A stretch of DNA of 64,000 nucleotides from Polymyxa betae (taxonomy: Eukaryota > Endomyxa > Phytomyxea > Plasmodiophorida > Plasmodiophoridae). Within the stretch, counting starts at the first letter, position 1. Every line of letters starts with the position of its first letter. The notes beneath the pieces were generated by a model. It had not been told where the DNA came from and made no database searches. It saw only the letters and a list, made by a program, of their open reading frames with translations. Below are positions 21,863 through 33,365 of the stretch, piece after piece. Location of the stretch: assembly GCA_003693705.1 (NCBI GenBank), contig RBZT01000620.1, positions 1 through 64,000 on the forward strand, in the 5' to 3' direction. A program made the translations under genes and the position numbers.

Positions 21863-24800
21863 TCAAAACTCTTCGTCATCATCGTCGTTCTCAGCGGAGA
21901 AATTGTCCGATTCCGAACCATTTTCTTCACTGTTCTCGTCACTGTCGATAACATAAATGGCTTTCGACTTTACCGCCCGCCTTTGCCTGGAAGCAGCAAT
22001 CGGAGAATTATCGGATTTGGAGTCGGAGAGTACGATTACATCATTATTGTCATCACTGTCAAGAGCAGTCTTTGCCTTGGCTTTAGGTTTGGCAGATCTT
22101 GATACCGCAGATTTTGCGACAGGTTTCAATTTTTGAGCTGCTTTCGACGAACTTGAAGCTCTAGCCTTAGAAGCAACGGGTTTCTTGGGGGCCAAATCCT
22201 CCTCGTCGATACTGAATGGATCAGATTTGGAGTCGCTGGATGGGGAAGGCTTAGACTTCTTCTGAACAGGAGGGGCCACAGTCGAAGAAGTCATAGCTCG
22301 CTTGGATGTCGCAGCGTTTGAAATGGACTTCTGGGCAAGACGCTCAGAAAGCGAAAGTTTCTTGGTTTGCGATTTGATAATAACCAAATCATCAGATTCG
22401 TCATCTTCGCTGAGAGCTTCCAGCTTCAAAGCAGAACGGGAAGGGCCACCTTTAGTACGAGGCTTCGCATTGACCTCAGTGCTGTTAAAGCCGAGCACGT
22501 CGAGGTCGGAAAACGCATCCGAAATGATATCATCAGTCGAAGATTTGCACTTGGAACCCTTTGTTGATCGGTTTGGCTTCAGCACTTTCGACTTCGCTGC
22601 TCTGACGGTGACTGCGGATGTTGAGTTACGAGGCATATTCTCAGCGTCTGAAACGCATTCTAATTCTTGAACATTGAAGTCGCGCACGTGTATTTCGGCG
22701 CTGCAAACAGAAGCTGGCTGATATGTCAGTTTCCTGGATTTGGCAGCAGCTATAAGTGCAGTATGAGGAGATTGCCGCTTCGTTTTTTTGGCCAGCTCAG
22801 AATCGGCCTGTTTCTGTTCGGTTTCCTCAGCGGTTTCATGAATGTTGAGAATCTTGAGGAAGTTGTCAAGATCTGTAAGCCACATGTCTCGTGGACTGGT
22901 TTTTTCCAACACGTCAATCTCCTTTCGTTTGTTCTCCAGTTCCGTTACCAATTCTTCAACTTTTTCCTTGGTCAGACTGAGCAAAGGCATATTCAGCAGG
23001 TAGTCAAAGGAGGCGTTCAACGTATCTGTATCATCATCTCCATCATCAAGACGAATATTGTGCTTGAGGATAATCATCTTGGTGTCATATGAAGGACCAG
23101 GGAGGCGATCGAAGCCTTGCTTCTCAAGCATTTCTTCAATGCGAACCCGGGGAACGTTTCGAATGTGAATTTCCTCTCGGATACAGCCCAAAATAAAACG
23201 AGCCTAAACAAAGTCAGAAATTGGAAACCAAGGACAATGTAAACTGACCTTGTTGTCCAAACGCTTGCACTGACGCTGAAGCACAGACATCATGTGTTCT
23301 TTACGTAGAACGTACCTACACATTACTCACTTAGAGAAACACTGAATACTGCTCACAAGACTTACATATCATTACGGACAACGTAGTGTTCCTCCAGAAT
23401 CTGCTCAACATTATAATAGTGCTTGATCTGACCATCAGCATCGAAAAGAATCATATTCGAAGTAGCAATAGTATTACTCAGCTTGAACTTTTTGATAATT
23501 TCGGCCTCTGACGCACTGGAAAATGGGCAATCAATGCCTTCGCCGACATCAACAGTGAAATCAACGCGAATGTCGGTATGGCGAGCTTGGAATCCAAGAA
23601 TATCCTTCTTCTCGTCTTTCTCCTCCAACATTGCTTTATAAGAATCCGTTGACTTATTGACAGGAATTTCAAGAATAGAGAAAGATCGTTGATGTCTCTG
23701 AACAACACCAAACATCTCAAATCTTTTAGTTTGGTTGTTGCTCTCAATCGAGTTAATACTGCCCAGAAAGTTCTTATACCTGAAGAATGCTTAATTGCCT
23801 GACAGCATTTAATCAAATAAGTGCGAACCATGGGATCAAGACAGGGCGGTTGGGGCTATCGGTAATTCGTGATTTGACCCATTCCACCAAGTCGCGAGGA
23901 TTGTATTGCGGAATCGACGTGGACCATCCAGTTCCAATACCTTCGGCTCCGTTAACAAGCACCATCGGAATACTGGGACATATTAGACAGCCAACATTGT
24001 GTAAAAACGAATTTCCCTACATAGGAACATAATACTTGGGCTCAATCTTCATTCCATCATCGTCCAGGTAATGGAGCAGCGGGTCATCTTGTTCAGGGAA
24101 CAAAGCACGTGTAACAGGTGACAATCCAGTGAAGATATAACGGGGTGATGCAGCGTCTTTACCCAAACAATGACGAGTACCGAATTGACCATTCGGAAGC
24201 AACAAGTTAATATTGTTGCTGCCACAATAATTCTGGGCCAAGTTAATAATGGTCGCGGTAAGAGATTGCTACAGTATCATTGATAAATAAAGGGGACACA
24301 ACAGCAGGACAAACGCAAACCTCGCCATGATGATAAGCAGAATGTTCAGCTACATACCCTGCTAGTTGGGCAACTTTAATCTCGCCGGTCAATCTTTCCA
24401 CAGCTTAGCGGCAGCTCAATGAAAACTTTTCAAATTGTCATACTTTCTTTTGAAGCAACCGTAAATAATTTTACGTTGACCGGGTTTCAAACCGTCAAGC
24501 AACGAGGGAATAGAACGCACGTTGTCTGATTGAGAGAACAGAACAAGCTCACGGTCAACAAATTCCTGATACGACACCTGGCCACGGCGGTAATCAATGA
24601 AGGTCCCATCCTCAACATTTGACAGCCAGGTCTTCCGGTCTTCGACTCGCTTCTTGCTAAATGCCTAAAAGAAATGCTCAAATGGACGAGAACGATACGA
24701 TGAGTGATGTTACCTTTTCAATAGCATCGTCATTAAGCTTGCCATCCATCGATGAATCCCACTTAAACCATACTTGGTGCTAAAAGAATAATTCACGAAA

Positions 24801-27399
24801 AACGGGACAATTAAGCAAACATATGGACCTTATCGATTGCGCTGAAATAATCTTTAGCGTCTTTGCTCGTTGAAGTACCCAGACCTTTGAAGTACTTGAT
24901 TTTCCATCCTGAAGGGTGTTGCAGGCGCCATTCTTGATATTCAGGAATCGTGTAAAACGAAATTGACCGATTCCCTAAAATTCTGTATGAGCAATAGCAC
25001 GGGCACATGTCGGGAGACGACCTTTGGTAACTTTAACAATAGGTGTAATAAACTGAGACAAGAACGTATTCATTCTCAGAAGTGAGGGCCAGAAAGTGTG
25101 AAGGAAGTTGATTAGTAAACCTTTAATATGAGAACCATCTTGATCCTGATCAGTCATCTAAACGGCAAAATTTCAAAAACAAGAACAAAAGCAACATGAG
25201 AAGGAAACTGACAATCATTAAGTGGCCATATCGTAGTTTGGATGTGTCTGTATAATTAACCCCTTGCTGCAAACCAAGAATTTTCTTGATGTTGCAAATC
25301 TCTTCATTCTTCAGGATCTGCTGTCCAGTAGCCTCTCGGACGTTCAATAACTTACCTAACAATCCATCAGCAATCTTGACTGTATGTATATCGTAGTGAA
25401 AACGTTACCCTTGAGAGGAAAAACACCATACTTATCTCTTCCAATAATAGAAAGACCACTAACAGCCAAAGCTTTGGCACTGTCTCCTTCCGTTAGAATC
25501 AGAGTGCCTGAATTTGTTCATATTGAGGATTGATTCACATTAACAGCTTACATTGTTGCGAGTTCTTAGTTCCAGCCCAATTGGCATCGTCAAGCTTGGG
25601 AATGCCGAGAATCTTCGATTTCTTGCTGCCATCATTCTTTTTCAGGTCTTTTGTTTCGCGGAACTTTGACCAGGACAAAACCGCGTCCCGGATACCAACA
25701 TCGAGAACTGCAGCCATAACTCTCACATTCAAAATGTCTCGATAAAGACGACTGCTTACTCTTTTTCAGAAAATTTTCACTGATCTCGCACTTCGATCCG
25801 AATGTCTTAGTATTTGAAGTCATGTTTTCCTGTCAAGAATTACAAAGATGTTTTCGATATGAAAAGAGCCTTACCTTCGTCTGAGAATCGAAAGCTGGGT
25901 TCTCAATCAATGCGTTGACAAAAATGAAGATATGATTTTTGATATGAGAGGGTTTAAGCGTTTTTGGAGCTCCTTTCTTTTTCATTATCGCTAGCACAGC
26001 AAATCAATTTCAAAGAAACGCAGCAAGGACATGCTGACCAGCTAAAGCTCCTTTCGTGATCTGATCCGTAATATAATCAACATGCTTTCCTCCTTTGATG
26101 GTCCAGATCGAATTCACGAAAGAAACCTGCTCGAATGTACCTTCACTGGCAGCGACACAAACCTTAATGTGGAAAATTAGCAAAAAAAAGATTGCGAGAA
26201 AGCTGCATCTAGCACCTGCCATCGATCAAAGCTATCGTCATAAACACGTTTAGTGTCAGAGCCCTCAGGTAAATACATGTCAACATAATCTTTGAAGTTG
26301 CGGATCTGAAAACTATTAAGCATCTCAAATCAACACAAACGAGACACTACTTTAAGCTTAGTTCCATTCAAATAAACTTTGACAGATTTATCTGTACAGC
26401 CAGCAACATCGTAAACTCGTTTAACCTAAATCAAAACATTCTTAGCAAGAAGCAGAGAAGACTAAAAAATAACACCATCAGGTCATAAATATCGTTATCG
26501 AATTCCTCCATTCCAAATTTTGCAAAGTCTGGTCGGAATGTAATGCGAGTCCAGTCCTGTTAAAACGTCAAATGTAGGAACAATAACCACGTTATTCACT
26601 AATACACTGGAAGTGGTCGCTTTCTTGACAGTAGGTTCGCTTTTGGCTGACATATTTTTCTCGAAAATCTAAACTACATGGTGAGCAGGGAAAATCAGCA
26701 GTTTGCTTTAGCATTGACCGACCTGTTTGAAATATTTGCCAGAATGACAATCGTTAGTCTCAACGATAAATTTAGTGGAATAAATATTGGTCAACTTAGC
26801 GCCATATCCATTACGACCACCAGTGGTTTTTTTCTGGTCGTCGTCATAGTTTGAGGAGGTCAAGAGATGGCCGAAGATTAGTTCAGGGACGTAGCAATTG
26901 TGTTCAGAGTGAATCTGGACAGGAATTGCACGTCCGTTATTATAAACTGAAATTTCGCCTGCTTCGCGATTGATGTCAACCTACTTACAATTAGCGTGAA
27001 AGTACAGATTCAATGTGACAGTATCACCTTCATTGTGTCCATATTTTCAGGATCTCTCTGTTTGTTATCTGCGGCATTGACAATGATCTAATCCACTTGT
27101 TAAATTAATTTAACAATCATATACGGCAAACCTCATCAAAAATTTTGTAAAGAGCAGGAACAACAGTGATATTACGCCTCTCCATTTGGTCGCCGGCAGC
27201 ATTTAACAACCATATCTGTCGATATTCTGTGGCCTCTACTGATCCAACGTATGAATCTGGTCTCAAAAGAATATGTTCGAGTTGTGTCTAAGAGGTAGGA
27301 GGAGTACGATTAGAAACAAAACAGACAGCAGGAAAGTCGGCTTGCCTTTTTCTGATAAATCTGCTCGATCGACTTCTGATTCGACTCAGCTACAACCAT
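21863..27399 (-). CDS. TOP2: DNA topoisomerase II
   Basis: The complete eukaryotic type IIA enzyme is spread over many short exons. The N-terminus IEQIYQKKTQLEHILLRPD leads into the GHKL ATPase, which has NNGRAIPV and GGRNGYGAKLTN. The TOPRIM domain has LILTEGDSAKALAVSG and TDQDQDGSHIKGLLIN. The breakage-reunion domain has ASPRYIFTGLSP with the active-site Tyr codon at 24137-24139. The long C-terminal region (21863-23191, one exon of about 440 codons) ends in a Ser/Lys/Asp-rich tail with several KPK stretches and an acidic terminus, which is usual for nuclear localisation and phosphorylation. The enzyme passes DNA duplexes through double-strand breaks for decatenation. The first intron (27288-27345) starts with GC rather than GT. 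The start ATG is at 27397-27399. Confidence 0.93.
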
Positions 27400-28395
27400 C
27401 GCAGTCGTAGACTTTCGAAACGACAGGCAGTATAACGATGGATTGCGACGACAGAGAGAAGATTAGGGATGAAATAGGAGCGAAGATTTGTCGCGACAGA
27501 GCCCAATTTCGGAGTGACCCAGTCCCCATAGGTCATCACTAAACGACTTAGGTCGTCTTGAAAAAACTGCGAAGGCCCGCGCGCATTAATCATTGAGATT
27601 TTAGAATGCGTTTCCCCGATTGACCGATTGGCTACAGCAATTACAGAATTCGGCACGTTGTAAAATAATCGTGAGTGGTTGTAAGTTTCTGGCAGCTTGA
27701 TAAATTCTGTGCGATACCATTTTTGGCTGAGGAAATTTGTATGGACGCAACTATTATTTTGCTAAACAGATGGTGGTCTAGCTGCGCACCAGATGAAAAA
27801 GGTTTTTAATGCGATGGTTTTGAAACGGTAGATATTCACCTATGTCCTTAAATTTCTGAAATTATTTCACAAGAGTACAGGCCCAAACCCAACACAATAA
27901 TGCAAATAATAATGCGCAACTGCGCAGAGTCATTCTTCTGCAAAGGTTCGTGACTGGAGAATCATAGATTTACGACGTATTAATAAAGTTTGTATTTGCG
28001 CGATACAAAGTTCCGTTTACCAACTGAACACGCAAATAAATATGAGAAGTGGATGACATTATAATTGAAGGAAAGCGGCCAGCCATTTGTTCATCAGAAC
28101 CCCATAACGTTATCACTCCTACATTATGTTTCTGCAAATAGGCCCTCTTTATCGGAAAATAAAAATGTACGTCATGCACATTCCACTTCCAAAGCATAAT
28201 GCTGGTTGGACCAAAAATCTAACGAGAGACTGGCATATTTGGAAGCAAAACCGCAAGTTCGGTTCGGCGGGTCATGACCTGCGGCTTCGAATGACTTGTT
28301 CGCAAAGGCAAGCTCGTTATCCTGGAGTGGCCTTCGGACTTTTAGAATTACATTAACTAGAGCGCGACCTCCCGGGGGGGGGACGTCTCCAAGTC
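27400..28395. other. Divergent intergenic region between TOP2 and RRM gene
   Basis: About 1 kb with no convincing gene. A minus-strand frame at 27970-28197 (75 codons, including GVITLWGSDEQMAGRFP) may be a fragment but has no partner. A run of G residues (28373-28381) and a CG-rich patch lie just before the next ATG. Both divergent promoters should be here. Confidence 0.4.
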
Positions 28396-29293
28396 ATGGA
28401 ACCTTATGTGGATGGCGACGAACGCCAAGGGGAAACTACATTTGTCTACAACCCGGCTATGCATGTTAAACAGGGGAGCGGTCAATCAAATACCGAAAAT
28501 GACGACATCGCGTGCTTGTCGGTGAATTTCTTTCCCGGAAGCGTGACCCAATTCGATTTAGAAAAGATGTTTGCCGATTTTGGCAAAGTCAAAAAGGTCA
28601 ATGTGATACGTAATCGCGAAACCAAAGCGTGTCAGGGCCATGCATTTATTATTTTCGAGGAATTCGCAGCATCATCTCGAGCTTATTCCCATTTCACAAA
28701 ACTGGCTGTGAGTCGTCCCCTTTGCAATTCTGTCAAGGTTCAATACTCAAAAAGGGCGCTTGACAAACAACAATCTTCGACTTTAGTCTTCGAAAATTTA
28801 CCTGAAGGATTTAGCATGCAGGATTTGGAAAAGATGCTTCAGCCTTGGGAGCCATTGCTTGAAATTCAGATTTCGGTGAAGGCTAATAAAGCTTTTGCAC
28901 AGCTCGATTCGCCGGAGAAGGCGCGACAGGCTTTAAAAAGTTTAAAGCAGGCGCCTTCCGCAGAAGATCCACCATGGTAAGTGTTAATCTAGAAAATGAT
29001 CGCTTAAATAACTTTTGCAAGCAGCGCCATGTCCATCCGAATTAAAGCTGATATAATCGAAGAGAAAAGGAAAGAAAAATCGTGGCGTCCTGATATGACG
29101 GCGCCACCGCCTAGTTTACAAGAACGAAGACTTCAGTACATGATGGTAAGGTTGTTGTAGTATATGTGTTTCCCAGACTAAGATGTTCTTGTGTTAGAGG
29201 CAATGGGATAAAGCTGAAGTTAAGTCCAGATATGCTACACTTGATCAAATCTTCACTTCACTTCAGAATCGGCAGCCTGCTGATTTGTTCTGA
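28396..29293 (+). CDS. RNA-binding protein with two RRM domains (paralogue 1)
   Basis: RRM1 contains ACLSVNFFPGSVTQFDLEKM and the RNP1-like GHAFIIFEEF. RRM2 contains TLVFENLPEGFSMQDLEKM but a weak RNP1 (KAFAQLDS), so it may not bind RNA in the usual way. Two introns follow (GTAAGTGTTAA to TTGCAAG, and GTAAGGTT to GTGTTAG). The last exons encode a basic, charged tail (EEKRKEKSWRPDMTAPPPS) ending at TGA 29291-29293. Total length is about 265 residues. RRM1 and the layout resemble the next two RRM genes on the same strand, suggesting an old local duplication. Target RNAs are unknown. Confidence 0.8.
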
Positions 29294-29829
29294 CTCCCTA
29301 CTCGTTGTGTCTTGTTAAACTTCTCAATCATTTATATAAAGTATCGTTGTTATCGTTAATAAATTACTTGCTGCTAACTTTCTCAAGCCATGTTGCTGAA
29401 GCCCAATTCCAAGAAAAAGTGTAATCTTGGTCATAACTTGAATATAATCGATTAAAAGATGCATTCCTCTCCATGTCGTCAGTTCGATCTTTTCTTTGAT
29501 CGGGCGAGACAGAGCATTACTGATCAAGATAATAATTGAAATAGGAATGTCACTGTTTATGGCTGAAAAAGCTCTTGGGTTTTATTCGAGAAATAGGAGT
29601 TTTTCACATACTCCACGTCAGAATGCAAGCATAAACATCGTCATGCGAGTGTGCAACACATTTTCAGCAATATGTTCTTTGCTATGAAGATCTTCGATCA
29701 AAGCCCTCAGGTCATCCGACAAGCTTTCATCAATTTCCCATAATATTCACTGACCAGTCTTTGACTATCCCTTACCTGACATACTGATGTAAGTTTAGAC
29801 TGACAACGTTATGCAGGTTAGCATTTAAA
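29294..29829. other. Intergenic, probably more retroelement debris
   Basis: No intact gene is seen. The stretch directly precedes recognisable RNase H relics and may be the decayed upstream part of the same element. Confidence 0.3.
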
Positions 29830-30390
29830 TTGAGAAATGGATAAGAGTTAATAGTGCCCAGTCACACAGAACAGTTAGAGAAAGCGATGCAATTGACGAA
29901 CTCGCCAAACAGGCGGCCATGAACGGAGAGCTGATTGAACATGACCCACTAGTCTCTTCATACAAACAAATATATAAACGATTGGAGAAACAGAAACTAC
30001 AAAAAGGTTGGAAATAGAGGTGAAAACAAGCCAATTCACAAACTACCCGAATTGACAGCTTTTTATAGCCAGCTATGCCAGTAGACAGAGTACTCATGGT
30101 AATGAGGAATGCCGATCATACTCTGATAGCCGCCCATAAGAACAAGACATACTGGAAGCACGAACACATTTGCACAACCTTAAGAATGGAACCCAGTGAT
30201 CAATCATCAATGTCACCATTGTGAACGAAACAGCGAAACAATTGAATTTGCTCTAATGCTCAAAGCTCAAAGAGCAACTCCTAACGAATACAGAAGGAAA
30301 TACAAACAGAGAAATCCACTAACTTTGATGAACGCACCCTATACAGACAACAAATTCTTGGCAAAAGCATATGCTCACGGCTGCATATAA
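29830..30390 (+). mobile_element. Relic of a non-LTR (LINE-type) retrotransposon 3' end
   Basis: The frame starting near 29836 reads KWIRVNSAQSHRTV and then DAIDELAKQAAMNG. This matches the end of retroelement RNase H domains (W..gH....GN..AD.LAK.AA). Further on, at 30196-30390, HQCHHCERNSETIEF matches the Cys-rich CxxC...ET.EH motif that follows RNase H in many LINE ORF2 proteins. Stops separate the two parts and no reverse transcriptase motif was found, so the copy is dead and truncated. It sits between two RRM genes. Confidence 0.55.
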
Positions 30391-31036
30391 CGAACGACAT
30401 ATCATGAACGCTGGGAAACCAGTAGGGGAGGAATAACGGGATGGATGGATGCCTACCCAATCTCTTCGGGTCGCTCTTATGTCCTGATAATAGGGCCGGT
30501 GGCGATCAAAACATATCAAGAAATGGGTGAAATGCTGAACAAACCTGAAATTGGTGTTAAGGGCTCTGCATTATTTGGTCACATTGCACGAATATCCAGT
30601 CAATGCGTTATAGACATAGCGCCTTCTATTGACCAACAATCAATCAACGGAATCCAATCCAATCCAACTTATTAATAGAATGCTCTTGTTGATGACCAAG
30701 AGCAGTTTGATATTGTGTGTTGATATCGATATTGTCAGACTTTGGCGGTGGATGAGACACGTCCTCCAACTTCTCACCGTCCCAACATCTATCAATACTA
30801 TGTCTGTTGATATCAGGTTGTCAGGTTTATGATTTGATACTGATATTCTTTGTTGTGAAAGATTGCGATGCTGATCAAGTTAACTGCTCTGAGTGTCTGC
30901 TGCAATCAAGGACGACTTGGAAAAGTCCCTGTTTAGTCAGCTGCACTATTCGTGGCGGAGCGCGCGCGAAATTCAACCGATGTAGTCACATTTAAGTTGT
31001 TTTCCGAGCATACCTGCAGGCTCTCCCTTCTTCATC
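30391..31036. other. Intergenic stretch after the retroelement relic
   Basis: Only short frames without domains are present. It may hold the element's 3' tail, and it holds the promoter of the next RRM gene. A CG-rich GGAGCGCGCGCG patch occurs at about 30956-30968. Confidence 0.35.
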
Positions 31037-32868
31037 ATGAGGTTCCTTCCTACGCCCGTTATCCAACAGCAACCGCAACATCAATTGACGCCCAGCTCTA
31101 ACTTGCTTGTTTTTTATCTACCCGAATCTGTGGAGAAACCACAGCTGGAGAACTCTTTCTCCCCGTTTGGCTGCATCGAAAATGTTAAGACCATCAAGAG
31201 CAAAGGCAAATGCCTTGGTTATGGTTTCGTCAAATTTGCTTCAATAGATTCGGCCATTCGAGCCGAACGTCATTTTACTTCCATTCCTGTTCATCTCAGC
31301 TCATTTCTAAAGGTCCAGTTTGCAAGATCTCCGGAATCTCATAAGCTTTCTCTTTTAACATTCTCAGACATTCCGCCCAAATTCTCGCATGCTGAGATCA
31401 TCAAGATTTTCGAAGCTTTCGGTCCTATCTGTCAAACAAATATCAGTTGGTCAACAGCTGGATGGAGCGGAACTATTCGACTCGAAACTCCAGCTCAGGC
31501 ACAAGCAGCTATTGGCGCTTTGAACAACTGGAAGCCCCCAGCTAGTACACGGTTAATGCATTACGACAAGTTGAGATATTACAAAGTTAATCTGTGTTTA
31601 GGCCGGTCGTGGTTAAGCTTAAAGCTATGGAGGATTCGCCATATGGATCTCCCATCAATAGTAGCAAGAAAGCTTTTGGAAAACCGTTAATGCCAATGCT
31701 CTCTGAAGGTTCAATTCATCTGCACGTAAAGTTACACGTTTGGCCTTCCCTTAAGGTTTTAATTTGAACAACAGCAAACTGCACCTAAGAGTCGTGTTCT
31801 TGGCTCGAGCCTGAATTCGCCAGGTAGCTCACCTGATTTTAGAGCGTCGAGCGCTAGCCTATCTGTATCTCGTAAAGCAGCATCTGAACATCGTCTAGAG
31901 GTACTATTGATTGAGGTCTATAATACTTCTAAACTGTATTTAAAAGTTATATCAAAACTCAGCCAAAAACTTTCAACGACAAGTCTCTCCTCGTCCGTTG
32001 AATTCTCAAAAGAGAGGTTTCCAGGACAGGCCGTCTATTGCTCCCGTTGATAAGCGGAAGATGTCGCCTCAAGAACCAAAATTTCAAAAGGATACATTTT
32101 CGACCTGGTCGAGCAACGAGGCGCGAGAGAAGCCATCCCGGCCATCTTTTGATCAGAATGCCAATTCTAACTGGTCTCGTAATTCTTTCTCTGTTGCACA
32201 GAACTCGGGCCCTTCTTCCTGCAATTTGCAAAATGATGTCTGGAAGCCACTGTCGTATGCTTCCAATGGTTCTTCTGTTCTTTCGGGAATGCCTCCAATC
32301 ACCAACACTTCTTCCTTTAGCAACTCCAGCCTTGTCTCAGCCCAATCTCATTCATTGTCGAAACCAAATGGTCCAGCCGTCGAGGTTATCTCTCAAAAAT
32401 CGGGTTTTGGGAGAAGCATTTCGTGTCTATTCGACAAGCCTGTGGAGCCAGTGATTCCATGCCGGTTTGTTAACTGCAAAGGTAGCTATTTATTGACCTA
32501 AGCTCTGGTTCTCGTCGGAAACACTGATCTTTATAGAGGAACGAGTTTCTTTGCATCTTTTGTTTAGCTCGCTACAACTTACATCGAATCGGTTGGGAGG
32601 CATACAGGAACGATACTGAAAGCGCAAACACAAGGTATAAATTCCTTATACATTCTTTCAATCAACATTTGAATCTACTGTCGCCAGGAACTACTGTCAG
32701 AATATTGTGTGGTTAATGAGAAGATGCAATTTTCAAGCTTACTGTACTGATAACAGCATATTCTATTCGAATAAATTTGTGGAAATTTTCAGCGATCCTC
32801 ATCGTGATAATAGAGATAGAAATCATAGGGACAGATGCGAAATTTCAATGAAAAAGACTAATTGTTAG
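31037..32868 (+). CDS. RNA-binding protein with two RRM domains and long Ser/Asn-rich tail (paralogue 2)
   Basis: RRM1 has NLLVFYLPESVEKPQLENSF and RNP1 GYGFVKFA. RRM2 has LLTFSDIPPKFSHAEIIKIF with a degenerate RNP1. The segment LETPAQAQAAIGAL nearly repeats the matching part of paralogue 3 (LETPSQAQAAVNAL), so the two are duplicates. After RRM2, several introns join exons coding a Ser/Pro/Asn-rich, disordered region (SSLNSPGSSPDFRASS; WSRNSFSVAQNSGPSS). The last exons, about 32574-32868, contain Cys/His-rich text (CRFVNC, ARYNLH, YCQNIVW, RRCNFQAYC) and end in a charged DRNHRDR stretch. The tail exons were joined by phase only and are the least certain part; the stop could be earlier. Confidence 0.7.
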
Positions 32869-33365
32869 ACTGGAAAACAATCTGAAATCGGATTTATTCA
32901 TAATCCGCTATAAAGATACTGACCATTCATATCCAAAGAACATGAGTTGTTATGACGTATGAGTCGAGCTTAGAGAAAATTCAACAAGCCTACGTTTTCA
33001 TGTAAACGAGACTTGTTGTTCTGCGATCAGTTCCACTGATTCGTTCGCCATAAGCTCATGGTACTGTTCACTGCATTCTGAGCCAATTTTATGGTCGGGT
33101 CTAAACTATTGACGACCGGTTAATGATCCTGCCAGCTGCTTTCGTGGAGTCTAAATAGACTCACCTGTAAACGGTATTGTTCATTTTTCACATTTTGTTA
33201 GCAGCACAAGCTCTCGAGCTTTTATCATGGAGTTTTGAGTCTTCGAATGAATAACAGGCCGCGCCTCCCGTCGGGTCACAAACTGCGATCGGCGGCCAAA
33301 TTTCGCGCTTTGTTGTCGTTTGAGGAGGCGTCGTTGTCTGCCATTTAGTATCTAAAGCTGGAGGC
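32869..33365. other. Intergenic between RRM paralogues 2 and 3
   Basis: About 500 bp, presumed 3' flank and promoter. A GC-rich stretch just before 33366 may be the 5' leader. No gene is recognised. Confidence 0.4.

Noticed and set aside
22302-23092. Plus-strand open frames of 120-140 codons
   Set aside because: They are shadows of the long topoisomerase II C-terminal exon on the minus strand, which has clear coding text.
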